A DNA stretch of 64,000 nucleotides from Cryptomeria japonica. Lineage: Eukaryota; Streptophyta; Pinopsida; Cupressales; Cupressaceae. Below, piece by piece: positions 11,526 to 24,679 of the stretch. The position numbers were made by a program, and so were the translations under genes. Below the pieces are notes generated by a model, which did no database searches, had not been told where the DNA came from, and worked only from the letters and a program-made list of their open reading frames with translations. Numbering within the stretch: the first letter of the stretch is position 1; every line of letters begins with the position of its first letter. The stretch covers positions 545,980,202 to 546,044,201 of the forward strand of contig NC_081412.1 in NCBI RefSeq assembly GCF_030272615.1. Reading direction: 5' to 3'.

Positions 11526-12170
11526 AAAATAGTTGGTTCTGTTTAGAGTAGCACCGTGAACAGAGGGGTAGTTACAAACCAAACAAATAGATAGACATAA
11601 ACAACCTTACTAAAAGTCTGAGTTGGGACCCAACAATGGACCCAACAGAACAATCTGAGTGTTCTAAATAGTAAGAGAGTGACAATTCTTCTTGTGGCGA
11701 ACAATAGTCCATGAGGAGGCATCTTTGTTAGAAGAAGCTATCGGGGTAGTACTGGAGGAGCCATCTGATGGAGTAGACACGTCACCAAGATGAGCTACCA
11801 AATTTAGAAAATGAATATGACACTCTGAAAAAAGATAATCAAGAACCATACACAAAATGATTCTAAAATTAGAAAGAGAAATATGAATCATTAAAATATT
11901 TTTTTCTAATACACCTTCCAAACCTCTCGACATACCCATTGCACACCAAGTGGGGTTGCTAATTTATCATTCAATCGAATCTATCTAAAAATAAACGTTA
12001 TAATCGATGAGCTATTTAGAATATCTACGATACCGAAACAAGCTGGACGCCATATACTGCAGATTATTTTAATTAAAATATTAGAATGCTTCCGAGTGAG
12101 TTCATTTTTTAATTTATTTGCTCGTTTAGGTCATATCTGCTATTCAAGGGAGGGCGCATCAGCGTTTGTC

Positions 12171-12311
12171 AGTCAACTTGTCAGAGTTCAGAACTCGACG
12201 AAAATTCCATGGTCTTATTCAAACGATAAGAAGCGAAATTTCAGAGGTCTTATTTAAATGATAAGAAGGCGTGTCCATTTAAAAAACGTTTGATTCCTGT
12301 ACTCGAGTCAA
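12171..12311 (+). promoter_or_regulatory. Probable GLR promoter region
   Basis: This lies 170-310 bp before the start codon. It contains two GATAAG-bearing 35-bp tandem units (12211-12245 and 12246-12271; GGTCTTATT.AAA.GATAAGA). Two AGTCAA motifs (12171 and 12306) are the complement of the WRKY W-box core TTGACT. A TATTTAAA at about 12251 could serve as a TATA element. None is proven; a leader intron ending at the TAG before the ATG (12480) is also possible. Confidence 0.4.
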
Positions 12312-12482
12312 CACCCATCCCATCATACTGGTTAAAGAGAGCAATTTTGTGCTTGCAGTCTTACGTTGTGATTAAATTGCTTCTAAGGCTTGACCGCTTG
12401 AATTCTCTGAACATTTGGTTAATGTTGAAAAGAATATAATGCTTTATTATTTCACGTAATCTCAACATAATCTAGTGTAGGT

Positions 12483-15400
12483 ATGGGCAGCGATGTCAAT
12501 GGTGGGCGTGAAGTTGTGTTGCAGATTCTTCTGGGTGTTCTTGTTCTACTATGTGAGGGTTCACAAGGAGAAATGGACGTTTCATCAGTAAACATAGGTG
12601 CTATAATGGCGTTGGACACAACTAGTGGCAAAATAGCGAGGACTGCTATTGAATTAGCAGTTGCAGACGTAAACAGAAACACCAGCGTTCTGAATGGCAC
12701 GCTCCTCAACATTGATATCCGAGACTCCACACAAAATGCACTTACGGGCGCTTCTGCAAGTAACAAAACTTACTCTACCCACTATAATCATTTTTCTCTG
12801 AAATTTTGTCGCTCTTTCAACTCATGATTTTCGAATGACCCAGAATTTGCTTTGAGTTTGCATTAATCAATTGACCATTGCAGCGTTAGAAATGCTAAGG
12901 AGAGGATGTGTAAGCATAGTCGGTCCACAAACATCGGTTGTGGCTGAGTTTGTGGCGCATTTGGGCTCTGCAGCGCATGTTCCAATTGTAACATTTGGTG
13001 CAACAAATCCCTCTCTGTCAATGCATCGATACCCTTACTTCATTCGTATGTTGCCCAGTGATACAACACAAATGACAGCAATAGCAGAGCTAATAAAAAA
13101 ATATAGGTGGAGGGATGTGGTGCTTGTGTATGCAGATGACGATTTGGGGACAGGGGCGATCCCCGCCTTAAACGATGCCTTAACTGCTGTTCAGGGAAGA
13201 ATTGTTTACAAGGCCGCAGTGCCTCCCCAGGCCGACGCTTCCGTCATGCAAAAGGTTATTGAGGATCAGCTTATGAGGCTGGAGACCCGAGTATTCATTG
13301 TGCATATGCATCCTGATTCGGCTCTAATCCTGTTCTCCGAGGCGTACAAATTGGGAGTTATAAGCAGTGAGTATGTGTGGATCATTACAGACGGATTTGC
13401 CGGCCTACTGAACTCCTTTAACGCTTCTTCTCTCCAGTCTATGAATGGTGTTTTGGGGGTGAAAAGAAAAATCTCAGAAGTCAATCAGACAAGGCTAAAA
13501 GAATTCTCTGCAAGATGGAAAGACAGGTTTAGATCCCAGAATCCTGCACTACAAAGTGTGGAATTAAATTTCCACGCGCTTGTTGCATATGATACAGTAT
13601 GGGCAATTGCTAAAGCAATCGATTATCTCCTGCGTATGGAACTGTTTAATGGTAATTTCTCGGTTGCTTCTACCAGCACCAAGTTTTTGAATTTCCCGGG
13701 TTTTGAAGGTGGAAAACAATTGCGTCAACAGATTCTTTACACAGACTTTGTCGGCCTCAGCGGCCCTGTTCGTTTAAGTCACAAAAAGGGAGAACCCTTG
13801 GAGCCTTCATATGATATAGTCAATGTGGTAGAAAATGGGTATAAGGTAATTGGATCGTGGTCAAATGCAGAAGGCCTGTTAGTTTCGTTGAAACAAGTAG
13901 TTAATTGGGGGGATGGATCAAAAGAGGTGCCTCGTGGGTGGGTGATACCTGCACCAGGCAAGATACTGAGAATAGGCGTGCCCTGGGAGCGAGGATTTAC
14001 AGAATTCATTAGTGTAAAACCAGTTCATCCCAACGCAAGTGCCCAAAACCAGAATTATACGATTACAGGCTTCTCTATTGATGTGTTTAATGAGGTGCTT
14101 AGGAGATTGGATTATGAATTGCCTCATGTGTTCATACCTTATGGATCTGGCAACATCACTGCGGGCTACTACGATGACCTCGTCTATCAGATTTATCTCC
14201 AGGTATGTTTGCTTCTTCTGTTCATTTGGTCATTGTAAATCTGTATTTTTTGCTGATTGACTGAAATAAAATGTGAAAACCCAAGCAGAAATTCGATGCG
14301 ATTGTGGGAGATGTGGCGGTGATTGCGAATCGAAGCAAGTATGTGGATTTCACACAACCGTATACGGAGACGGGACTGGTTATGGCGGTGGCAAACATAG
14401 ACGAGGGATCAAGTGATCCATTGGCGTTCCTTCACCCCTTTAGCCCAGCCATGTGGATAACTACTCTTGTATTTTTCCTCTTCACGGGAGCTATAATTTG
14501 GCTTCTGGAGCACAGACGAAATAGGCAATTCAGGGGAAATCCTCGGAAACAACTCGTGACATTCATCTGGTACTTCTCTCTGACTTGATTCACATTATGA
14601 GCTTATTTTCTGGTATTGGGCAGATATGGTATGGATAAGGCTCAGGGTCAAAGGAAAACATAGGGTAATGGTAGGTAATAACTCGTTTTGTCTAAATGGA
14701 CGCAAATCGATATGAAAGGTTAAATATTCACGCAACTAATGAGGTGTTTTTTTTTTCTCAATCGGCAAGGGTTCAAGTTTAAAGTTTAAGATCTTCTATT
14801 TGTGTTCTAGTATTTGTGTTCTAGTATTTTACTTGGTTCTTATAGGATCAGCTTATCTTTGGTTCAGCTTATTTTCAACATCTTTCGTAATCTATTCTAA
14901 TAGAATGTTTGGGGCTCTTAGCTTGACCTGACTTTAATTTCATGTTGAGCTGTTCATGAACTAGCTCAGACTCAAATCTAGGACCTTCCATTTCCCACTG
15001 GAGTGCTCTACTTTTGAACTATTGGCCCTTATAGGACCAGCCCATCTTTGGTTTAGATGTGACTTATTTCCAATATATTTTTACTAGTAAAATATTTGAT
15101 ATATGCAAACTAATAATCTGATAAATTTTGTAAACAATTGAAACAAACAAACCATGTGATAAACTAATTTCATAATAGTTAGAAGATAATGTTGTCTCTA
15201 TTATAGATAAATAGTCATTAAAACTATTTCAAAAGAATGTTATCACAACATCTGAATCACTACCACCAATGAGTTTTATTTTCAATTAGATCATTGGTAT
15301 TCAAGAACATTGCACATAAAATCATAAACATATAAATGGTAACATGATTTTCAGCTATAAATAAGAAGGTGAATAGTAGAAACACTTTCATTGTTATAAG

Positions 15401-17706
15401 AATATTCACGAAACAAGTCTTTTAGAGCTCATTGCTATTATGCAGACATTTGAGATCTCATTTACGATATTCAATATATTGTTTCACATGTAATTTGGTA
15501 ATTTATTTGTTGTGCAATGTCTAATTATGATTAGAAGGTAATAGTACTTACACAAGATCTATCTATATTGAACGTTCTAATGGTAAGCTTAGATGGTTGT
15601 AATTTTGACACGTAAACTTTTAGTTGTTTTAAACATTTAATTTATTTTCTATTTTTCATTGTAGTTATTTATGAATTAATTTTATATTGAACATCCTTAG
15701 ATATTATCATGCATGAGTAAGTTACACAAATAAATACCAACTTGACCCATAATGAAGTTATTAAGAAATGAAGAAATATAAGAATTTAATTTTAAATTAA
15801 AGGTTCAATCTTGAACGTCTTCAAGATTGATCTTGAGTAGCTAAGAAAATTCTAAACATCAAAATACAAATATTGAGATATATAAAAATAAATGAAAAAT
15901 AATAGATATACAAAATTGAATACAAATAAAAAGCTTTATGAATCTGAATTTCAAAGATCTTCTAGCGAGAACTTGCATTTCAAAAATAACACTAAGGGAA
16001 GAGCACTAGTAGCCGTCATAGCTAACTTCACGCACCCACAAGTCCTAAACAGTATGTCAGATTTTGACGATTTTTTTTTAGTTGTCTTTGTATGTGACTT
16101 AACTGCTTATAGCTATTGTTTTAGCTTTTGGGTAGTAACGTGCACACTGTGGGATCAGTATGCGCACAAAGGTCAAAAGGTACACATCTCAAAGTGTCGT
16201 CTGATACCTAATTAAAGATGTTCTAGTAACTGTCCACTCAAAATCGCTAGTACTTGTGGACAAATGTCCCAATAGTTTTGCACAAATGTTCCAATAGTGG
16301 TGCACAAATGGACCAATTATGAACAAGAAATTGACAAAAAGTGACCGGCTATTGATACATGTGAAATTTATTAATGCACTTTTCAAAAATTGGAACTATA
16401 CCAGCTATTCGCGCATCACTATGACAATAAATGTGCGGTTATTGGAACTATGAGAGCTATTGGTACTCTTGCCTTAAAAAATAATCCAAAATTCTTTGTT
16501 TCTATAGTAGAATATATTGGAACCATTCTTTTGGTAGAATATATCAAGCAATATTCAGCACATATTTCTGATTCAAGTAATTGATCTTCTCTCTGCAGGT
16601 TTTCCTTTTCAACGCTCTTCATGACTCAATGTAACAAGATTCTATCCATTTCCTTCTATTACTTATTGCCAAACAATGGTGCAGTTTACATCGCTTCCAA
16701 AATCTAAAATTAACATTGTGATTGTGCAGCGGAGAGGATTGTAAGCGGTCTGGGCAGAGCAGTGGTGATAATTTGGTGTTTCGTAGTTTTCGTGCTAGTG
16801 TCTAGTTACACTGCCAGCCTATCGTCGATGTTTACTCAGAGAGAAATCGTACCAGAGATTCAGAGCGTTGAGTTTCTCATCAATAAGAATTTGCCAATCG
16901 GGTATCGGCAGGGCTCTTTCATAGGCGATTATTTGGAACAACAGCTGAATGTGAATAGAAGTGTGCTTCGCCCATACTCATCTGTACAAGAGTACGCCAC
17001 TGCACTTTCGAAGGGACCCAATAATGGAGGTGTTGCCGCCATATTTGACGAGCAAAGTGTTGCCCAAAACTTATTTCTTTCAACAGGATGCAATGACTAT
17101 ACAAAAGTTGGTCCTACTTACAGAACTGGAGGCTTCGCATTCGTGAGTCTATAAACTTACCTCTAAATCTCTTTCTCTTTTCTCCACTCTACTTATATAA
17201 TTTCAATGGTCAGACAGTTAAGAAGTTTCACAGATCATCTTTACTTTAAAAATGATTTCAATATTCTATTTTTACTGGCCAAAACACAGGTGTTTCCGAA
17301 GGGGTCTCTTCTAGTTTCAGACATTTCCAAGGCTATACTGAATCTTTCAGAAAGCAAAGAGATGCAGGATATAAGGAATAAGTGGTTCAATACAAATAAG
17401 AGCAAATGCAATGCGGAGCATGGAGGAGTGAAATCAAGCAGCTTGAACCTCAACAACTTTTGGGGTTTATTTCTGTTGACAGGATCTGTGTCCTTTCTCA
17501 CGCTCACGTACTATTTTGGTCGCCTACTTTACCGATTTGGGCACAGAAAGGATAATCCATCTCATAAAAAATCCTTCTCTACACGATTGCGAACTTTTGC
17601 CATTTACGCAGACCAGAAGGACATCCCACCACCAAAAAGAAAGAGATATGAGATTGGGCCATCTGAAACCACCGCTTCTCTTCCCTGCGAAATCACTGCT
17701 TCATGA
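12483..17706 (+). CDS. GLR: Glutamate receptor-like channel (GLR), six exons
   Basis: Plant ionotropic glutamate-receptor homologue, by family an amino-acid-gated, Ca-permeable cation channel of the plasma membrane or endomembranes. Exons: 12483-12759, 12884-14202, 14289-14569, 16599-16630, 16730-17142, 17290-17706. All introns are GT-AG and phases agree, giving 912 residues, the usual family length. Order: signal peptide (about 1-29, LQILLGVLVLLCEGSQG); amino-terminal periplasmic-binding-like domain (about 38-440); S1 ligand lobe from KILRIG (452) with GFSIDVF and YVDFTQPYTETG; M1 (about 587-606); pore loop TFIWFSFSTLFM (623-634); M3 ending in the gating motif SYTASLSS (662-669); S2 lobe; M4 (about 831-851); basic cytosolic tail. 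Exon 4 is a 32-bp microexon encoding the pore loop, and intron 3 (2029 bp) hosts a MITE. Start chosen as the first ATG before the signal peptide. No disabling change seen. A damaged paralogue lies 4.4 kb upstream and a 3' fragment 10 kb downstream. Exact GLR clade not assigned. Confidence 0.93.
14835..15075 (-). mobile_element. tRNA-derived SINE-like remnant in GLR intron 3
   Basis: On the minus strand, about 15036 to 14955 reads like a degraded tRNA head. A box A-like TAGTTCAAAAGTAGAGCACT is followed about 30 bases later by the box B-like GATTTGAGTC. A second related copy of the head boundary (TTATAGGATCAGC..ATCTTTGGTT, 14841) repeats the one at 15030, so two partial copies may sit in tandem. 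Too decayed to define ends or family. Confidence 0.4.
15995..16474. mobile_element. MITE copy 2 (480 bp) inside GLR intron 3
   Basis: Same family as 7648-8150 and 41858-42337. Left end AGGGAAGAGCACTAGTAG; the reverse complement of the right end is AGGCAAGAGTACCAATAG. TA flanks at 15993-15994 and 16475-16476. Shares the internal blocks TTTGTATGTGACTTAACTGC, TGGACAAATGTCCCAATAG and GTGGTGCACAAATG with the other copies. The related GLR fragment at 27425-27530 matches sequence on both sides of this site but has no MITE. It lies 125 bp before the 32-bp exon 4. Confidence 0.9.
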
Positions 17707-17836
17707 ACAGATATAATCTGAAGTTCAGGATTGTGGAATTTGCTTACTAAAACTATCTTCGCCTTGTAAATGTACATGGACTGATTCTGCCTTGACACAG
17801 ATAATGGTTAAACTTAGAACGACGCCAGATTAAATC

Positions 17837-17883
17837 AATAAACTTGTTTTAAATATATGAGGATGAATTCCTCAGTAAATTAA
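17837..17883 (+). terminator. Candidate GLR poly(A) signals
   Basis: AATAAA occurs at 17837-17842, about 130 bases after the stop codon, and again near 17881. The two lie in a small tandem duplication (ATCAATAAACTTGTTT.AAATATATG, about 46 bp apart). Either could serve as the near-upstream element of a plant polyadenylation site. Confidence 0.5.
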
Positions 17884-20870
17884 TAAACTTGTTTAAAATA
17901 TATGTAGATCAATTCTGCAGTGACCACAAACAGTGGGTAGATAGACATTCATTATATAATTATATCTGAACAGACTTGTACACATTCTTGGATATTTTAT
18001 TTTTCCCTCATGAGTTGCTCGAACCAATTCGACCTTAGACATTAGCGACAACACAAAGTTGTACAACGATTCCTAACTTTTGTCGGCTGGTTTCATTTAT
18101 GTATTAGGGATGGCCACAACATTATATAATGATTAATAGTTATTCCACAATTTGTTATTATCTTATTCTCTATTTTAAGATTCCAGTTTATTAAAAACTA
18201 AATTTAATGATCATACATGTAGATTTTTTAAGCATAAAAATAATTTAAGAGATTAATATACGTATAATATTTATATTTATTTATATACTCATGAATCATT
18301 AAAAAATATATAGGTAAATGTTAAAAATTTTATTATTAAATTTTGGTACATGATAATTAATTTTTGAATTTAATTTATATATTTTGTGCAACAATAAACA
18401 TGATAGAAGAAATGAATATAGGAATAGAAGGTATTGTTGTGGGTTTTGATACTTACATCTCCATTTGGCTTTAAGAAGCCACGTATCCAAGAACTTCTAC
18501 ACAACTAGTTATTATAACAATGTTTTCATCTACTATGTGAGATATGTTATGTAGAATATCGACTTCGTGTGAGTCACCATGTATCGATCTCATTAGATTC
18601 TCAATCAAATGGATGGTCTCTCTAGCCAAGCATCGCGTACTCACAAATTATTGAAAGCCTTCCAATTCATTTTTAAGCTTCTTCAACTGTTCATTAGAAA
18701 ATGAATTATAGGGTCCTCCTCATCACATGAATCATAAGGGAATTTTTTTAAGGTATATTAGGTAAGAAGTGTGTAAGATCTAGGGATGATTGATCTCTTG
18801 AGTTTCTTAATGGTTCAAACAAGTCAACATGAAACTCAAACTCAACACCATTACTAGACAAAGAATGGGAAGCCATGAGTCAATAACTTATTCTTGCAAG
18901 AACCTTAGATTTAAAACAACAAATTATCGATCACATAAACAAGTATAAGCTTAAAAAACACACACTATCTACTAGACAGCAAAGGAAGCAAGCTAGAAGA
19001 AGAAAGGAGTTTGTTGACATTTTTAGTGTTTTGGTTTATCACACACAATTTATTGAACTACTATAATTTGAAGTAACAATGATGTAATTAATCAATCAAT
19101 TAATTAAGTGATATAATATAAAAATTATGTGATTGATTAATCAATTAATTAAATGAAAGTACATAAGCAATAAGTTTTAGAAATGATTGCATCTAAATTG
19201 GAAATATATTTAAGCAAATTTGAATATATGCAAATGCAAGACATGTTTGGTTCACCAAAATGAAAAAATATGGAATTGAGATCTCCTAAATCAATGAAAC
19301 TTAAGGATCTAAATGGTCCATTGTAATATTGGAACACAAATAGACTTAGCTAAAATCCTAAAAGAAGAGATAAGAACTTGGATTTTATCCCTTTGTGGCA
19401 ACAATTGAGGTTGTAAAGCATGTGGTTGAGATTTAGTGTTAATGATAGAATAAAGATGAATTTTAGCAATGAACAACAAATTACACATTTCACCAAATCT
19501 GAATTTCAATAAATTCAGTAAATCTCATGTGCATTTCATCATTCAAAAATCCAAATTCAAATTCAAATCAAAATGAAAATGAATTTCAATTCAAAGTCCA
19601 AAATAATAAAATTATAGTAAGCTAGAGCTAGAACACACATACAAAGAGGAACCTAAATTTCAAAATTGGAATGGAAAGTATCGAACATGGGTGCTAGGAA
19701 TCCTAGTCTTAAGCTGTCCAAAATGGATAGAGATGAGCTACAATACAATTGGGAGGCATTAAAATGCCACCTTCCCAAAGTTCAACCTCAAATAGAAAGA
19801 AAAGGGCACTCGGTGAATTAGTCCAAGGGTTTTCACATGTTCAAATTCTATTGCAATTATAATAGTTGCTCTATGGTCATGTACCACTTTTTCTATTGGA
19901 TATAAACCTGCACATATGAAAGATGGGGAAGAAAGCTTGTACTATATAGGGGATTGCCTAAGTCAAATCCCATATTGGTGTTGCCACCTCCATAAAAACT
20001 ATGATGATGAAAAGGAGTGCATGTGCAAGGGAGGATAAAGGCTAAACAATAATAGAAATTTTGAAATGACACATGTTACCTCAAGTATGAAACCCTTGGA
20101 ATGGAATCTCACACAATGGTTGTTATGATTGGTATGAATTCCTGCAACATATTAGTGCATTCTTTGATTATGGAGAATCACAATACAGTTGATCATGATT
20201 GTTGTAACAAAATTTTATGCTTGAATCGATTTCTCCTTGAATGCAAATATGTAGTTGAATTTCTTTATTAAATTTCCTTATGAATGCATTAAGAAGAATT
20301 GGAGTTTGAAATGAAAGAGATAGTTGTGTTTTAAGAAGAATTGGAGTCTAAAATGAAAGAGATAGTTGTGTTTATATGCAACTTATACCTTTTCAAATTT
20401 TATTTTTGGGGAAGGCCGACAATAGAGTGTAAATTTCCACTACTTGCAAAACTAACTTTCATTAGTTTGAAAGTTGAGCTCAAATTGCTTGGACAGGGGC
20501 ACTCAATGCCTTAGTATTGGAAAAATGAGCCACATAAAAGTTATTGAATAGGACAATAAATAATATTTATAGAAAATATCTTGAAACTAAACCTAATTAG
20601 CAATAAATTAGGCGCATCCAATGAAGTGGGTACAAACCTAGTATGAAATTGTAATGGTATATAATTTATGACACCACAGGTCTAAATTTTTAATCATTTT
20701 TGCTAAGTCACACAATTGATTTTTTAATAAAATTATAATTTATCTCTATAGATTGGATATATTTTTTAAAAAAATAAATAGGTTGTTTAGACACGTCTTA
20801 ATTATTTTACAATAGAAGAACAACAAGTACATGGAAATAAGTTGAAAAGTTTCAAGAAATTGGGATAATA
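17884..20870. other. GLR 3' flank and following intergenic DNA, no gene
   Basis: 17884-18386 is unique to this copy. 18387-19863 is the duplicated flank also present at 9351-10615. 19864-20870 shows nothing recognisable apart from a short tandem duplication near 20285-20370 (AAGAAGAATTGGAGT.T.AAA followed by TGAAAGAGATAGTTGTGTTT). Confidence 0.5.
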
Positions 20871-20879
20871 CTAATTCCT

Positions 20880-23800
20880 ATTAGTTTATTCTTTTATACC
20901 TTGAAATTATTTGATAGGATCTCCTTCCAAAAATATATTCTATCTCATCTTGAGCATCTTTGATGTAGATTTTCTTAATTTTTAGAAAATTGAGGATGAA
21001 CCTCCTAAGGAAGTCAATTTGTAAAAGAAGGTTTTGAATACCTTTGATTGTCTTTAGTTTTGGGATATTTTTAATTGCATCCACTCCCTTAGGGCCAACT
21101 CTAATTATTTTCTTAGATACTATATGATCCAAGAATATTTTCTTTTTAACTCAAAATATACATTAATTAGGATTTACAAAGATGTAATATTTCATACACT
21201 ACTAGAAAATATTTTATGAGGGACACTAGTGATCTTCAACCTTTTTAGAGAAAACTATTAGAAAACCCAAATAAAAATATATAATAATATCAATAAAATT
21301 AAACAATGCTACGTTGATATATTAGAAAGTAGCTTTAGTGTTGGTTAAACCTAAATGCCTCCACACATACATTTCTCCCCTAGGGAAGAGTAGATGTTGG
21401 TTTTTACTTTTCTAATTCCTTAACCTTAACTTGGTTGTACCTAGAGAAACCATCAAATGGAAACACATTCACATATAGTCACCTTCTACAACATATCTTC
21501 CATGTTAGGAAAATGATAGTTATCTTTTAAAGATAACATGTTTAGGCTTTTGAGATCCACACAAAATCTAATGTCTCCATTCCTCTTTCTCACAAGGAGT
21601 AATTTGGACACCCAAGTTCAATGCTTAATTGGATTGATTTATTGTCCCATCTTTGAGTTTATCAATTTCTTGATACATCTTCAAAGAAAGGTAGGGTCGA
21701 TCAAGTCCTTTTCTTCTATTGAAAAGGTTTGGCATATAGCTTTAGAGGAATTTGATGTTGGAAAAAAATATATCTATATACCTTCAATTTACCATATCAC
21801 CATGCAAAAACCCTTTAGTAATTTTTCAATAGTTTAAAAAGAATAACTTTCTTATCTTTATATTGATCTTTTTTTCCAATATAGACCTTATTTGAAGAAG
21901 GATCTTAGAATGTTTGGTCTCCTCCAAATCCTATTCATATGCAAGGATTGGTTTGGCTATATTTTTGTTAGCCCCATCATTCTCTCAAGAGAAGCCAATC
22001 CTTTGGGAATCTTATTGGTTTTAAATTAATTTATTTCATTTCCAAAATTTTTTTCCTTACCATCAATGTTTTCAATAAAATATTTAAAACCTATTTCTTG
22101 ATTGTGGTATGCATCTATATAGTTTATAAATTTGAAAATATCTTGATCATCCTTAAATAATTGTAAATGACTAATTTTGTCAATCATAGACGGTCTTGTC
22201 AATATTTATACTTTTATAATTCCTACCAAAACTATGTCCTTTTACCTAATTGCTACTTTTTCTAGGAAGTCTACTATAATATTATTCTCACTCTCTATCT
22301 AGTCAAGTGAGAAAGAATCAAACAATTCTATAATATTAGATAACATCTTTAAATTACTTGATCCTTTTATTATTTGAATCGTACCTTGATTTGATTTGAT
22401 AAATGGACAATTCAAAATCACCCTAGAAGTTAAGATTTTCCATTTTTTTTTATGACTATATTTAGTCCTAGCAACAATGCTTCATATTTAGAAACATTAT
22501 AGTATATTCAAAATTTAGACTAAAATAAGATTTGAAAGATTCACCAAATAGATAAATAAGGATTTCCAACCCACACTAGAGATCATTTTACAACATGATC
22601 CATCAAAATATATCTTCCATATTCCTTTGTGATAATGAGATGTATAATATTTTAATAACACTACTCAACTTGTATTTTTAAACTCTTTCCCACCCTCAAG
22701 TTGTCTATGCCAATAACAATTTAGAAAAAAAATTCTCCAGTCTTCACGATCTTGAATAATAAAGGGAGCTTTTTTTATCTCTATTTGGAACTATATATTT
22801 TTGTAGGAACTAAACATTCTTTATCTTTCCATTAATAAACCCTTTAACATAGCCATGACATTTCTCTCTCTTTCTTTTCTTTGATGAAGAGGCTTTTTGC
22901 ATTTCCCACACTATTATTTCTACTATAGTTTCTATTGCTTCTCAAATAAATCAAGTTCTCTTAACTCGAGAAATGGAAAGTGCAGTAAAATATCCAATTT
23001 CCTTATCATATTGTATTCTTAGTTTGAAATTGTAGCATTTGGATTCAACATGGAGAACATGGCTCACTTCTTCCTCACAATCTAGCAATATTTGTTGATG
23101 AAATGAATTCTCTATGCACCATCACTCATAAATTCAATTCTAACGTGCATACATTAGCATATAAATAATCATCCCTACTTGTGCACAACTATGATGAAAA
23201 CATATTTATGTTTTTATTTTCTTAGTCATGTTCATAACCATGACCTCGATCACTACATTCAGTGTGTGTCTCTTTTAATTAAATAATTGATTACACAATG
23301 CATTTGGAAAGACATACACAAAGGGGTTTGTCTTCAAAATTATAAAAACCTATATATTTTAAAGGATCAAATGTCTCGTTATGTGGTTCTCCTATATGTC
23401 CATGTTGTATATATTTACCATTATGCCAAGTGGTATTATATGGTTGATCAAATAATATTGGCTTCCTCTCTTTCTTGCCAAAATTTTATCACTTATTAAA
23501 TGCTTCATTTCACTTCTAGTGATCTTATAAATCAATTCCTTCAATGCATACATTGTGTGGTTCCATATACCATCTAATACATGTGAAATTTACTATTCTA
23601 CCCCTTATCATGGTGTATAATTCTTATATCAATTCTCTTGTAAAATTTTATTGAGGCTCTCTAATTTATTTCTATGTTTTATACAATTCTAAGTATACCT
23701 CAAAGGGAAGGGATATTTGCCTCTCAATACTAATAGGTATCCCATATTCACATAATAAGAAATACAATACAAAATATGACACATAGTTTCATTTAGCCTT

Positions 23801-24679
23801 AAGAATATAGTGATTTTGGCTATAACTTTGGAAAAACTGGTGCAAAACGCAATCACTTATTAGATCCTTTGGAAATAATAATGATGTCATTAATTAGGAA
23901 CCTTGGATTTATCTTGTCACCTTTTATTTTTCTAAACAAACTTTGAAATTCAACCCATAAATCAATTTACACTTCAAGAAAACTCTTAAACCACTCTCTG
24001 TCTACATATTCTGGATATTAAAAAAATAGCTTCACGAGGGAATCTTCATACTCAATTTTAAATTCATATATCAAATAGGATGTCAAATGATCTTCTCATG
24101 CTAGAATATTATTTCCTTGAATGACAGGATTAGAGCTCACTTCAACTAGAACAAGGTTCTAATATCTAGGTATATTTTTATAGTCTCATTATCTATCTCT
24201 TTCTAGTTTAAGTGGTGGCCTCATAGGAGCTTGTCTCCCACTTCTTCTAACATTCTATTTACACACTTCAATAATTGGAGAAACTCTTATTTCATTCTAG
24301 TACATAAAGAGGACCAATTTTATTTAGTTTTTTGTTCTCCTTTTCATAACATGCTTAACCTTTTCAATATCTATTATAGTTAGATCATCTTTGAGGGTAT
24401 TTATTTATTGAAGGAAATCTTGAACTCCCAAGATATTCTCATCTTTTAACGATTCAACAATATTTTACTCACCATAGTTCTCTTCATGAAGGTTATCATG
24501 AATGAAATCTCTTTTATAGCAATAAAGGATTTCTTCTTGTCTATAAGGAGATGCCACTTGGTCAGCAAAATATATATAATTTTTTATATTCAAATTAGGT
24601 AGTGTTTCTTGAGACATGAAGGCCTCATTTATTTTTACTTCAATAGCTTCTCTTTGCCTCCCTCCCGCCCCCCTCTCTC

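Larger units (their letters stand above)
11526..19863 (+). repeat. GLR tandem duplication, downstream full copy
   Basis: The long copy of the duplicated unit whose short, damaged partner is 7150-10615. It contains the LINE ORF1 tail (11530-11830, minus), the promoter region, the whole GLR gene and about 2 kb of 3' flank. Relative to the upstream copy it carries extra sequence at about 18489-18588 and 19484-19598. It lacks the MITE present at 7648. Confidence 0.88.

Noticed and set aside
14570-14588. Read-through of GLR exon 3 to a stop at 14588 as an alternative C-terminus
   Set aside because: The GTACTT donor at 14570 and the exact fit of the 32-bp exon 4 to the conserved pore loop make splicing the better reading.
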